Origin: Pseudevernia furfuracea | Taxonomy: Eukaryota; Ascomycota; Lecanoromycetes; Lecanorales; Parmeliaceae | DNA: 64,000 nucleotides | Assembly: GCA_022315425.1 (NCBI GenBank) | Contig: JAIUPT010000010.1 | Location: 682,001 to 746,000 of the forward strand | Reading direction: 5' to 3' | Shown here: positions 1-11,700 of the stretch, in pieces | How the letters are laid out: the number at the start of each line of letters is the position of its first letter | Numbering within the stretch: position 1 is the first letter of the stretch | Program-made: the position numbers and the translations under genes | The notes under the pieces: model-generated | Seen by the model: the letters and a program-made list of their open reading frames with translations, nothing else | Told to the model about the DNA's origin: nothing | Database searches by the model: none

Positions 1-678
1 TACCCTTCCCCTTCCCATTCCCATATCCTCAACAACCATGCCATCCGGACGTAACAGCTTAAATAGAAAGGCGGGCGAAATTGAACTCCCCAAGCACATA
101 GAACAGTACCTACATCCTTCCCCACCCAATCGAGCCGAGTCCAAATCAGTGAGTAAGTAATATCGGAAGTGCCATGATCCCTGAAAATGATCTATCAATC
201 TTTTCCCTCCACATACGGAGCTCGTAGCAACGGCGCTGAGTCTGATTTATTCGTTTGAATCCGGCCTCGACACAGTCTTAAGCATTCAACAAGACAGGCA
301 TTTCATAGACGAGTAAGCCTGGTGTCTGGAACAGGGAACACATTATCAAAGCGCAACGATTATATTTCGAGAGCGTTAAATATAGAATATTAGCGTCAAT
401 GTTATCTCTTATAGACTGAGTGAATCGCACGAACTTCGTCAGTTCGTCTAATTATTATAAGAGGTCGAAAATATTTGCGAAACGTCTCTTCTCTAATGTG
501 CTTTTTGGTACGTTGAAATTGCCGTAGAGTAGTCTAGTTCGAAAAGTGAACCTCGGCTCATTGTCTCCGTGATTTTGTCAACTCTCTTCCCCACATCACA
601 TCCTCCTTCTACGATTTCTTCCTTTCCTTTACATTCCTCTCATCACCAGTCACTCTTCTACTTTTGCACTCATAAATT
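1..678. other. Left-edge intergenic / thiolase upstream region
   Basis: No gene could be recognised. A 40-codon ORF starts at position 38 and ends in a good splice-donor-like string (gtgagtaagt, about 149-158), so it could be a first exon, but no second exon was found and the peptide matches nothing I know. Positions 380-480 are AT-rich. The last ~120 nt before the thiolase ATG are CT-rich, as is common in filamentous-fungal promoters and 5' UTRs. Confidence 0.4.
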
Positions 679-2102
679 ATGGCAACCGAAAGACTCAACT
701 CCATCCTCAGCCATCTCACTCCCAGCAAGAGCGGACTGTCCGCAATGTACGCCGTTTTCCCCGCCACAAGTCCGGTTGCATCTGCTGACCCTCAATCCTT
801 CAACAGAACCCAGAAGAACGCCGATGATGTAGTCATCACACTCGCCATACGAACACCTCTGACCAAAGCCTTCAAAGGCGGCATGAAAGATACTTCCCTT
901 GACTTCATCGTCTATCAGCTGCTCAAGAAGGTCATTGAGAAGTCAAACATTGACCCACAGATGGTAGAGGACATTTGCCTCGGAAATGTCAGCACTGAAT
1001 ACAGCCCGTCTAATCGTCTATACTGATATGAACAAGGTATCCAACGGTAAAGCCGCCTACATCGCCCGTGCTGCCTCCCTTGCTGCCGGTTTCCCCACCA
1101 CCAGCGCCGCATCCTCAGTTAACCGCTTCTGCTCGTCCGGCCTCAAAGCCGTGCAGGATATCGCCAACCAGATCAGTAGCGGTAGCATCGAATGCGGTGT
1201 TGCCATTGGCGCCGAATCCATGTCGGAAGGCGGCGATCGCCTCGACAAACCCTTCCATGACGCACTTCTCCAGAACCAAGATGCCCAAGATTGTATGCAA
1301 CCTATGGGGCAGACATCAGAGAATGTGGGGAAGGACTTTGATATTTCAAGGGAGGCCCAAGACAAATTCGCGGCCGAATCATATCAGCGTGCGGAGAGAG
1401 CGCAGAAGGCTGGCTGGTTCGACGACGAGATCGTGCCATTCACCGTGACCATCAAAGACCCCAAGACCGACGAGGAGAAAGAAATCACATTGACAAAAGA
1501 TGAAGGACCGCGTTACGGCACCACATTCGAGTCGCTCAGTAAAATCCGCCCCGCTTTCCCAGCCTACGGCGACAAGAGCACAGGCGGTAACTCTAGCCAA
1601 GTGACCGACGGAGGTAGGCATCGCTCCCGAATTGCTTTTGTTTTGAACCCCTTTTCTAACCCCTCTTCCAGCGGCCGCCATCCTCCTCATGAAGCGCTCC
1701 ACAGCCCAAAAGATGAACCAACCAATCCTCGCCAAATTCTGCGGCGCAACTGTTGCCGGGGTTGCCCCTCGTATAATGGGCATTGGTCCTTCCCTGGCCA
1801 TCCCCAAACTCCTTGGCAAGTTCAATCTCAACCTTCAAAACGATGTCGATATCATCGAAGTCAATGAGGCTTTCGCTTCGATGGCTGTCTACTGCACAAA
1901 CGTTCTTGGCATCGACCCATCGAAGATGAATGTGAGAGGTGGAGCGATTGCGTTAGGTCACCCGCTTGGAGCTACGGGTGCCCGACAAATCTGTACTGGG
2001 CTGAGCGAATGCCGAAGACAGAAGAAGAAGATATTGCTAACGAGCATGTGCATTGGGACGGGTCAGGGGATGGCGGGTCTTTTTGTAAATGAGCAGTTGT
2101 AA
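679..2102 (+). CDS. POT1: Peroxisomal 3-ketoacyl-CoA thiolase
   Basis: This thiolase cleaves 3-ketoacyl-CoA to acetyl-CoA and a shortened acyl-CoA, the last step of peroxisomal beta-oxidation. Three exons (679-987, 1037-1613, 1672-2102) give 438 aa, the usual length. Residues 5-13, RLNSILSHL, are a textbook PTS2 signal (R-L-x5-H-L), which supports this start and a peroxisomal location via Pex7. The nucleophilic Cys135 lies in NRFCSSGL, His392 in GHPLGATGA and the second active-site Cys422 in CIGTGQG. NEAFAS is also present. Intron 1 (49 nt, gtcagc donor) and intron 2 (58 nt, with a ctaac branch site) each restore the conserved thiolase frame. A mitochondrial or cytosolic acetyl-CoA acetyltransferase is less likely because of the PTS2. 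The symbol follows yeast usage. No neighbouring beta-oxidation gene is present. Confidence 0.95.
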
Positions 2103-2808
2103 GTTTTGATAGAGCTTTGGGGCATGGGTTTGATGTACATAACAGCCTCTTTGTGCATTTGGTGGCAAACTCTCAAGAGAAGTGGCCAACTTTACCGGTT
2201 GGTAATCTCGTATCAATTGACCGCCCACGTCGAGTCGGAGTGCGTATACGAGTCTTGCGCGCTCATATCTCCATAAAGCTCCTTTGACTAATTCGCCGCG
2301 ATCAACATCCTCCCATCCTTCTGGCTCCTTCGTCCCCGTTCGACTGACTCATTCCACCATCTCCTTCTCCGCCTCCTTCGCTTCCTGGAGATCCACTCGT
2401 GCTGTCCAAAACAACAGCATTGATCGATCCAGCCAATGTCATCCCCTACAAGGCTTTTCCGCCGATTTCTCCGTAGCCTTGTTCCGCTAGTCCCTCTTCA
2501 CCAAGGCTTCGTGGCTTCGCCTTCGCGATGGCGTCTCCGAGGTATCGACGGTGACAACAGCGTTTTATCTTGTCCTTCGACTACTGCGGCGAGGTGTCAC
2601 ACCTCCTGCCCTTTCCCTTCAAGCATGCTATCCGATGGCATATGACGAGATGTCGGATGGGTTCACGTGAGTGTATCGCTCTCCCCCCCCCTTGCTAGAT
2701 TCAGCTCAGGCATAGGTATCACTATCTTGATCTCTATGAACTATCCTAGGCCGGTATCGATGAGCTAAGCTTGACGCTTCCGCCGCCGATGTATACGAGC
2801 TTATGCTC
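2103..2808. other. Convergent intergenic region with coding-like minus-strand remnant
   Basis: This lies between the 3' ends of the thiolase (+) and the Helo-like protein (-). On the minus strand the first ~115 nt below 2820 read, in a shifted frame, as a Ser/Glu-rich peptide (SAEDESISSYTSAAEASS) that fits the composition of the upstream gene. The stretch down to about 2280 also keeps a GC-rich, Ser/Gly-rich coding-like character, but it contains stops and a C9 run at about 2687. It is best explained as the decayed or mis-sequenced 3' part of the neighbouring gene. Confidence 0.4.
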
Positions 2809-5436
2809 TCATCCTCCGCACTCTTTATGATCTGTCTCTCCGATAGAATGTGGGCCGAGCGATATTCGCCTGATGTAACAAGGCTTGCGACTGCCTTTCG
2901 ACGCGGTGACCTGAACGTGCTCGTTTGTGTCTTTGGTCTTACGCGCAGCTGATGGTGCCCTTCTCACTCGAACGCAGGGCCTGGAATGTACGTTTGATCC
3001 TTTTTTGCCCTCGAAGTATTCGATCAACAATGACGTCTGAGAATGATGCGAAGCGTGAGTAAGTGCACTCTCACGGCCCTTATCACGAGAGTCCCTGCGC
3101 TTCTTCGTTGGTATGGTAATTGGGCTTCCGTCTTCGGGGACACGGTAGGAGGTGCGATCCGTGCGGCGTGAGACATCCATAGCGAGATCATCCTCTGCGC
3201 AAACATACGGATTCTTTTCATCTCTATTTGTGAAAGCATATATATCTCCGGAAGGATCTGGGGCGGTTGAGTGTTTTGAGAGCTTGTGAGCAAATTCAGC
3301 ACGCGGGGCGTTGCCGTCCGAAGATGTTGAATCTGGATGATTCAGCTCGTTTAGTTTTGTTCTCTGCTCCTGCTTCAAGGTCTCGAGTGTCGGCATGATA
3401 AGCCTTCTGACGGCCTTTTCCACGGTTTCAAGCAACCTGGGTTTGCCATGGATAGAATTCGAAGCAACTACGTCGCCGCCCCCCGGTACGGAATTAGATA
3501 ATAGAGCAGCATCGTGGTACGAGTCCTGTATGTGGTCTTTGACTGGCCTTCTTCGATGCTTCTGCTTGGGAAGTATGGGATCTATTTCATGATTGGATGA
3601 GGAATACCTCCTTTCATGTTGCTTGAGTGCTGCAGCAGTAAGAATGCCACCAGCACATCCTCCAGCTGCAACATCTCTTCGTCGATGTTGCTCCCTGTGC
3701 TTCTTTCGTGGAGCCTGCTTTTCATTGTACGTGGCTGTATCTGTGGATGTCCTTTCCTTCCTATCAATTTCGGAATCTGTGTTGCTGTATTCTGCAAAAA
3801 GACTGTTGTCAGAAGCTGCTCCACCCTCGAAAGGGTTTTTTCAGCCAATACGATCGTACTGACCTTCATCTTCGGGTTTGTAACATATATCCCGTTCCAC
3901 GCGACGTCGAAGGCGACCTGTAACATAATCCGGTTCTTCCTCGTTGAATAAAGGTTCGAGGTTAAGGCAAGAGACATTGCTGTAACTTGGGGCTAAACCT
4001 CCACTCACGCTTATTGGAATCCTCGGCGAAGAAGATACGACTTCTCGAGCAGCTTGCTGTGAGACTGAATGTGTTCCTCCCCGTCTTTTAACCCACGGCG
4101 ATGACTGGGTTTCGGTTTTCTTCGATAGTATCGATCTACGTGTGATATCCAAGCTGCATATCTCGCGATGCATTGTCATTGGAGATATATCATCTTTGCC
4201 AAAGCTGTCCAGGGCATCCGCACTAATTCTTGGGCTTGGGCTAGAACGCGGAGACGGCGGGTCCAAGCCTCGCAATGGGGTTCTAGGCAGTTCGTGAGGA
4301 TTGCGTGCCTCTCGGTACATGTCATAGCTGAAACATTGGCTCGTCACCTTTTCCACGTCTCCGTTGTTTTCTCTCGGGTTGTCTGACGCGTTAACAGAGC
4401 TCTCGCCAATAGGGGCTCGATATTCAACATCAGCCGGTCTCGCATTTGTTTGCTGACTTGGTGATCCAGCGGAAGTCGGCAGTAGCGATTTGAGATCTTC
4501 CACAATTGCGTCGCTGAGAAGGTCAGTGTGTATGCATTTCGAGATTGGGGTTAAGCAGGGATGGGTTGAGATTGCATTAGGTTTGACCCCGGGTTCCTTT
4601 TGAGATTGTGGCGGCTCTTCGAGATCAATGAGCGGCTGGTCGAGTATATGAGGCTCGCCTGGCTTTGCACTCTGCTGAGTGCCTTTTTTAGACTTCAATG
4701 CTAATCTTTTGATAGCATTCCTATAGGCTGACGAATTGACTATCTCATGCTCGAAGGAGAATTCCTCATCTCCAATGTTAGAATTGAAGTCGCTGTAGCT
4801 TTTTGAAGACTTATGCCAGATGAGGCCCACCTGCGAGCTACGGCTTTCGCGGATTGATCTGGTATCTTGTTTGACTCTCTCGATGACGAATTTCTGGTCC
4901 TGCAGCAATGGACCAAGAGCGGAGAGTGAGCTCCTTCTTTTGGTTAGTCTCGTCTCCTGCTCAGATACCGTCACAGCTTAGGGGACGTACGTTTGAAGTG
5001 CGGTTAGCACGAGGCTCACGGCACTATTTAGCCCTCGCATATGATCAAGTATGTTCTTTGCACGATCCTCATCCCATACATATCGCATCTTGTCCCTCCA
5101 TTTGTATCCATCTTGGTCCTTGCTTTTGTCATAGAGCTTTTGTAGCTCGATGTCCAAGAGCGAGAAGGTGACGGCACACCCAGTCAGAGCAACGTCCAGT
5201 GTCTCTGCTAGTGGGCTATGGGCCTTCAGTTGAGACGAGAGTAGCTCAGTATCACGTTTCACCAACCAGTCGACATACGACAAGGCGGTCTTGATGGTGG
5301 CGCATTCGGTGCGAATGGAAGCTAGAAGCTGTGGAGCGTTCTTGTATTTGCTAAGAAGTCCATGACATGTTGTGGCCGCTGTCCCGCAGTTTTTAACAAG
5401 ACTCGCAACCGTAGTGCAGATGGTAAATGGATCCAT
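2809..5436 (-). CDS. Helo-like N-terminal domain protein, Ser/Thr-rich, probably 3'-truncated
   Basis: Three exons (5436-4991, 4948-3864, 3791-2809) give 837 aa. Residues 1-148 begin MDPFTICTTVASLVKNC and form the helical domain typical of fungal Helo-like/STAND N-terminal regions, with a predicted coiled, amphipathic character and no NACHT or ankyrin part. Residues ~150-620 are Ser/Thr/Pro-rich and probably disordered, followed by a basic stretch (KHRRRPVKDH) and a helical block around residue 629 (LLETVEKAVRRLIMPTLE). The splice joins are supported by frame continuity. Intron 1 is only 42 nt and intron 2 is 72 nt. The stop at 2809 looks premature: one base out of frame, coding continues as SAEDESISSYTSAAEA. 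I do not recognise a named function. Such N-domains are often found in fungal signalling and incompatibility-type proteins, but that is only context. Confidence 0.65.
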
Positions 5437-6564
5437 GGCAGACCCTTGGGGGCGTACGGGACTTGGAAGCTTTTGCTGCTGTGTCGCCTCAGTATCTCAG
5501 CCTTGTATAATCAACAGTAGCGCTATATAGTATAACCAAGTTAATAGATTATTAACTTAAATGAGGTTATTTCAACGTAAGTAGTTGTAGACTACGTACA
5601 GCTGTGATTTTTGATAAATAGGTATCAGGATTTAGAAAAATCGCGACTCTTTTACAGCCCACCAAGCGAATCGTCATAGCGCAGGTGAACTGTAACCCCC
5701 ATTTCAAGTAGCCCGTTCGCCAATGGTTTTGAAATCAACATGTACGAGTACTGGGCCGCCTTCCGAAAGTAGGCTTAGGCTTACTACTAGCGCTGCTCAG
5801 GACTTTACGTGCCCACCTCCGTAGGGTTTGGCCAATAGAAGCTCTGAGGCATTTGGAAGATGGGTGTGGCAAGACTGGAGGAGAGCAATAGTTGAAAGAA
5901 AGACACTCTGAATTTCCATGCTCCCGGCGCGACTGGCTGAACACTTGCAAGCTAAGGCAGCTGCATGTAAGACGCAGGGAAAGAGCAATCACACTCACAT
6001 AATCAAGAATCACCTCGCTAAAGGTTGCTAGTCTTCTTACTGCATCCCCGCTTGCGACTTATGTTCGCAGGCTTGCAAGAAAAGGCCAAGAGCGACTGCG
6101 GCTTACAGAGAGGTGTAGTGGTGCCTCAAAAGCCTCAAATAGGCTTAGCGTTGTAGCTGTCTTGGTCCTGAGGAACAGAAGCACTGCGAGCGAGGATTTG
6201 GCAACGAGTCCGGACGGGATATTGGCCGGGGCGAAAGATGAGTTGAGGGTCCGTAAGGGAGAGCGGGGGCAGCGGACGGTAAAAACCAGCGGGTGGTCGA
6301 AGGCTGGGTGGAAGTTTTGGGGAGAAGGTGGATATGCTGGACGGAGCGGAGGATCTGGCCAAGAAAATGCAGATTGGAAAAGAAGATACTGCAAGGATAG
6401 ATGTTTTTTTCGTGGGCATGGTGTCACTGACGCATATGTGATATCATAGTACCAGGCGTCAATTTTTGATCGTTTTCCATCGACACAGACATATTAGGTC
6501 AAATCCTCTCCAAACCGAGGTTTCTCTCACAAAAAGCCTGCTCTAGCATCTACCTAAGCCGCAT
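5437..6564. repeat. Gene-free spacer with one copy of a degenerate dispersed repeat (5757-5830)
   Basis: This lies upstream of the Helo-like gene and downstream of the oxidase, both on the minus strand. Positions 5500-5640 are AT-rich. About 72 bp at 5757-5830 match 15322-15395 (shared blocks CTTCCGAA, TACTAGCGC, CAGGACTT, CCTCCGTA) at roughly 70% identity by eye, so this is probably a relic of a dispersed element. The short ORFs between 5735 and 6450 on both strands overlap one another, show no recognisable domain and were not called. Confidence 0.5.
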
Positions 6565-8361
6565 TTAACTCCCAATAGATTGAGGATTTGAAAACACGTC
6601 CCCTGGATCAGCCACGTTCTTAATACTTAGCAACTTTGCATATGTCGTGGAACCATAGTACAAGGTGTGCGCCTGTGCAGCCGTCAAGCTGGGGTCCACA
6701 TAGTTCAGATACCCACCGAACGTCGTACTGGACATCGCACTCGTAATCGCTGTATTCAATCCGTTGACGAAGGTGAGACTGGCCGGCGGGTATGGCGAGC
6801 CTGTATTGCCAGTGTCACCATAGTGTTGCAGCACCCAAAGGGCGCTGCGATCGCTGTATGCGGATGATGAAGGAGATGGAACATTTATTTGGCTGTCTGG
6901 GCCCCCGTAGAGATTAATTATGCTGAACCATGGGTTTGGGGCATTGACGCCATTTTGGATTATGTAGGTGAAGTAGCTGGTTAATGCTGCGGTGGTGAGA
7001 GGGGCTGAAGACGGCACGACGAGCGACTTAGCGAAAAAATCGTCGTGCAGCGTGTAGCTTGTCCGGGAAGTGGGCTGTTGGAGGGGTTGTGGTGAGGCCA
7101 GCAGGGTCAAAGATTCGATCCAGTCTACAGATTTAATTGACGAAGAAGAAGGGGTAGGAAGGCCGCGGAGTAATTCGGGTGCAACCTTGGTATTGAAGGT
7201 GGTAAGGTCACCGATGTATGTTCCGCTGACGGAGAAGCCTGAACCGTCTAGATAGACACCGAGGCCCAGTTTGCGATCTACCACAGAGGCGTTCTGGGCG
7301 AACGCTTGAATGTGCGTGAACACTGCTGTGGTAGTAGCGGCAGAAGCAAACATTCCTGGGATGCTGTACTGCCAGTTCACGACGGATGTTGGAGCGGCGA
7401 GCGTCTGGAGATAAAACGTGGTGATAATGCCGAAAGAGTCAGCAGCGCCACGAAGTGCATAGTAGATATCCGGATAAGCTGTCGAAGTCGCATGGATGAA
7501 GCTTCCATTAGCGAGAACCACATCGACACCGACTATCGTGTCCAGGGTCAGGCCCCACATCCTCGAGTCGTAGCCAAAACCTCCGTGACTCGCATGACCG
7601 CCAATGCCTACCCCTGGGCATGTTCCATGGGGGAGAGCCCGCTGAGACTGGTTGAAGATACCCAAAGCCATGTCACCAAGTCTAACACCTCCACCAATCT
7701 GTGCTACACCTCCTGCACCGACAGTAATTTGCTGGAATGATTCTAGGTCAACGACCATAGCTCCATTCTGTCCTCCACTGCTGAAGCTCGCATATGAATG
7801 ACCTCCGCTCTTGGCCTGGACCTTGACATTGCTCTTGCCGGCACACAAGACCGCATCAATAATATGCTGCGTGGTGGTTGGCAAAACAATGACTGCTGGA
7901 GTGTAAGCTAGGCGGAGGTTGTAAGGCTGGGCGAGCGCAGAGAAGCCGGCCGAGTTGGTGAAGCTGACGGGGATATTCTTAGCGCCTAAGCAGTCTTGTA
8001 ATGTAGTTGAGGTAGGAGTCGCCGAGCTGGAGGTGGGTGTAGTTGTAGAAGTTGGTGGTGTACTGCCACTGCACGTACCGAAGCCGGGTTGGCATCCAGT
8101 AGCGCAGTATGCTGTTGTTGTGCCGCTGTCAAAGGTTAAGCATCCTGGCTAGCAATGACATTTTCAGACGTACCAGTATCCATATTGACTGCAGCATTGC
8201 CCCGTGGGACAAGTATATCCATTCGTCCCTCCGCAGGACTCATCAGGTGACACGGTCCTTTTAGTCAGTGCACTAAGGACATTTCCAGCTCTATCATGAG
8301 ATACAGGTTTGGCAAGCAGTGAAGTGGCTAGAGTCAGAATTACTAGGCAGAAAGAAAGCAT
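6565..8361 (-). CDS. Secreted CBM18-AA7 FAD-linked oligosaccharide oxidase
   Basis: Two exons (8361-8174, 8125-6565; 48-nt intron) give 582 aa. Residues 1-17 are a signal peptide (MLSFCLVILTLATSLLA). Next comes a hevein-like CBM18 chitin-binding module (about residues 43-83) with the eight-cysteine pattern around CCSQYGYCG. The intron falls inside one of its Cys codons (TG|C), which confirms the join. A Thr/Ser/Pro linker leads to a berberine-bridge-type FAD oxidase. His172 in KSGGHS and Cys232 in GTCPGVGIGGHASHGG match the pair that anchors FAD bicovalently, and the C-terminal BBE domain ends near residue 582. AA7 enzymes oxidise the reducing end of oligosaccharides. The attached CBM18 suggests chitin or chito-oligosaccharides as target (inference). 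It is expected to be extracellular and cell-wall associated. Confidence 0.9.
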
Positions 8362-11300
8362 TTTGCGGCGAACCGAAGCAGTAGTGCTTCAGAGGAGACA
8401 GTAAACAGAGAAAGTATTGAGCGTGACTTGGAGAGGGGAGCCATAATCTTATAGACATGGTCAATGGAAAACGAGAGAGCAGCTGACAGTAAGAAAGCCC
8501 GTAAGAGGAACGCCAAGGGGATTCGGTCAAGCCGGGATACGAGCCTCATGTATTTGACAATTGCAGAATGCAGAATGGAAAGGATGTAGACGGTAAGTCT
8601 AAAATCTGAGGTGACTAGAGTATAGGCGTTTCTTGGCATCCCCGCATTTACTCGTAGGTATTATTGTCCAGACTTCAGTTGCCTCCCAATGAGCCAAAGC
8701 ATAAGAATCATTACGGGCAATTGACGAATGAGAAAGACTTTCAATGACAGCAGATGACTCAAACATCCAGATGGGACAGCTATCTAGGTATGAGGAAAGC
8801 AGGCAGGCGCCTTTCCACAATCTTGACGGTACTCAAGACTTGAGAAGCTTTCAACATCGCTCACGAGAGCACCATCGATGGTCAAATTCACGAGTGTGCT
8901 TCAAAGATGGTTTGAGAATGGAGGATTTACCGTCTGCATGCCAACTTCTATCAAGCGGGTTGGGGTGCTTGGATGCTGTGATGGCTGCGATGATGGCTGC
9001 GCATCCTCCCCTTCCGCAATTCATGCGCTTCCTGATGTAACCAAATGTCCAGCTCCTGAGCTCACATATAATAATGCCGTCCATATTTTGCTACTCTGCT
9101 CGTTCTTATCCGCCAAATCGACGCTTTCTCTTATCATCAGCTGCTCTCTTACGGTCAAGGGTTTGAACCGCTAAAAACATCCATCCCAGTGAAAGTGACT
9201 GGCTATCCCATCTTGGTCGAAGAATGTGGAGACGATCTGCGCTAGAGTATGTCCAGCGCGCATATAACCTTGCAAGAGCCGCTGCCAGTGTAGCAAAAGC
9301 CGATGTCTTTCGTGGCGCAGACAGCCCTTTTGGCTTCAGTGCTATGTTCAAAAGTGACAGATCGAAATATCCGGTTTCATTCCTATCTGAACATGATATA
9401 TGGTTCAAAGGGCGTGATCAATCTAAAACCGGATATGGCGCACACGACTCCACCTCGTTTTGCTTGCGTACAGCAAAACAATTCAAATGCATATAAAGGA
9501 CTCCATTTGGGCTGTGATCCCTGGAAACGGTGCACCCATGGGCCTGGAGGTCTCTTCAGACCTTCTATGCTGTTTGCACCGCGTACAATTTCTTCTGTCA
9601 TGATTTCCATCACCATGCTCCAGCGCCAGCCGGTAGTCATTGTCCAACGGTCGTGGACAATGAATTCGTAGGAGATGTTAACGTCTTCTATCGGAATTAC
9701 CAGATGTACACATTAATGTACGATCTCCTTCGCTTCTACCTTCAAAAGAAAGCACTGGGTTCTAGAAGCCTTCCCAAAGAGGTGTGTGATTGGACCGAAT
9801 GCGTTGGCTATGATATCGAGTCTTCGGTGAAGAACCCCACAAACCTCCTACTCTATATAGCGTGTAGGTCGCATCTCTGCTTCCTGCCCTACCAGTTCTA
9901 TCAATAAACCATTTCAACGCTGACCAGATGCTAGTGGCGTAGCAGCAGTGCCTTGCAGCATCAAACCCTTTCAAACCACCATTTGCGCCGCCGAGTCGAA
10001 CAACTACTCCCTCGGCGGTCAGTATGTGGCAGCAGACACCGACACTTGAAATTTCAACAATGGCTGCCAGTGCCCAAGTGACAGCTTTCAATGCCCAGGT
10101 ACCAATCACGAGCGTGGGTCCTGTGGTGTCGCTCATGCTACCCTTGCCTCCTAGCGAGACGTCTTGAAATCCTTATTGCTGGACAACTCCATACTCGCTG
10201 ACGGGATAATTGCATGTATACAGCATCAATGAACTCATAGAGCTGACATGGCCTTAAAATTCTCGAGCTCAACATAGTGCTTTTTGATTAGATGTAAGAT
10301 ACAAGGATATCCATCACATGATATATCGCTTCCCTTTGCTCAGCACACTAGGTGGTGGCATTGTTGGAGATATCAGGCTTTAGAAGCAGATTTTCATTAG
10401 ATAGCTTCAGCTTATCTTTATCCCGCAACGTGATCTCAGAAGTCTGTAGTAGTGATTTCGATGTTCAACACCCCCTAAGAAAGTCTGATTTACTGAGACT
10501 AGCATGATGTCCCTTGCTGGCATGCTGCGTGCTTCGTAGGCTTTCCAAATCGCCACCATACATCTTAGCCCGCCACCAGCCGCACCAGAGATCTTGGAGC
10601 TCAACATCTTGGCTCAGCTTTGCAGCGAAGCATGTGCGGTGGAGTCCCACGTAATTTCGCTTGAGTTACATACGAATTGCCAGGTTGCTCAATAGGCTGA
10701 ACGCTCCGCGGAGCACTACTGCGAGACTCTGCACATAAGACTTTGGTCATGATGCCAAGCGTTTGAGGGATTGTGGGCTGGCGGACTACAAATGAGACCC
10801 AGAAGAGCAGAGTCATGGGTGGTCTCACGGGCCTACGGTCCTCTGCCTTGTATTGCCATGTGGATTTCTTCTCTGTGAGCTTGAGAATGAATCATTATTT
10901 TGTGAGGCTCAAAGTCAAAGGCACCTGGATAGCTTGCCGCCTCACTACGCCACATCCTCTAGGCGGCTCGAGGATGCCTGCGTTGATCATTGCGGCAGCA
11001 AACTTAGAAACGACTTCCACCAGTGGACCGCTTGATACTTTAGTTGTAGGCTTGTAGCAAAGGCCAAACTTGAAAAGGAGACATTATTAACATTATTGCA
11101 TGAAACAGTACTCTACAGTATGTAAGGTATGTAATGCTGCTGCTTTGACGGCTATTACCCCACATTAAGGCGATTTCTTCACGTAATAGAAACCCGAGCA
11201 GCAGCTCTTTGACCCGACTGGTGGAGAGATGAACGTGCGCAAAACAAAACAAAAAAGGAGAAATCTTGAATACTCATTGATCCCGGCACGTTTTCACAGC

Positions 11301-11700
11301 GCTCTTTTGAGAGGGCAGCGCCTATCTATTTTAGTTGCCAACTCAGACGGGCAGCCTGCAGGTGGTGGGCCGACTGCAGCGGGTGGAGATTTCGGCCGAC
11401 CTCGCGGTTACAGAATTTCATCACTAAGGTACGCACTTCTTCCTTGTATTTTCACTTCACTTCCAACAACTTCATCACGGTCGTTAAAGCTCGCCATTCT
11501 TTTGCCTGTCTCTTTTTCAACATAGCTTTTCCTTCTACCTCTCACATACCACTCATTTTCGCCAAACACCTTACCCCGCCAAGATAAGTACCAGCTATCG
11601 TCACTTTGGCAATTCATGCATACTCTCGCTCTGCCATGCAGCATTGACTCCTGAGGAGCTTCAAAGGTAGGCCGAGACATCTACACGAGCTAATCTACAC
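8362..11700. other. 3.3-kb gene-poor divergent region
   Basis: This lies between the oxidase start (-) and the GT2 glycosyltransferase start (+). Short ORFs occur on both strands, but none shows a recognisable domain or can be extended by splicing. The minus strand at 10136-9762 has an ATG-initiated ORF with a short hydrophobic start (TGPTLVIGTWALKAVTWALA) loosely like the first helix of fungal rhodopsin-type membrane proteins. It then loses any membrane pattern, so it may be a gene relic. Nothing else is supportable. Confidence 0.4.
9762..10136 (-). pseudogene. Possible relic of a membrane protein gene (weak)
   Basis: This ATG-initiated 124-codon ORF has one hydrophobic segment near its N-terminus (residues ~6-35). 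In length and in its TGP..GTWAL start it is reminiscent of the first transmembrane helix of fungal integral-membrane (rhodopsin-like) proteins. No further transmembrane helices follow in any frame, and no intron restores one. It could equally be a chance ORF. It is listed because it is the only protein-like signal in the surrounding 3.3 kb. Confidence 0.15.

Noticed and set aside
5735..6449. Candidate small genes upstream of the Helo-like gene
   Set aside because: Several mutually overlapping ORFs on both strands show no conserved motif; part of the region is a dispersed repeat relic.
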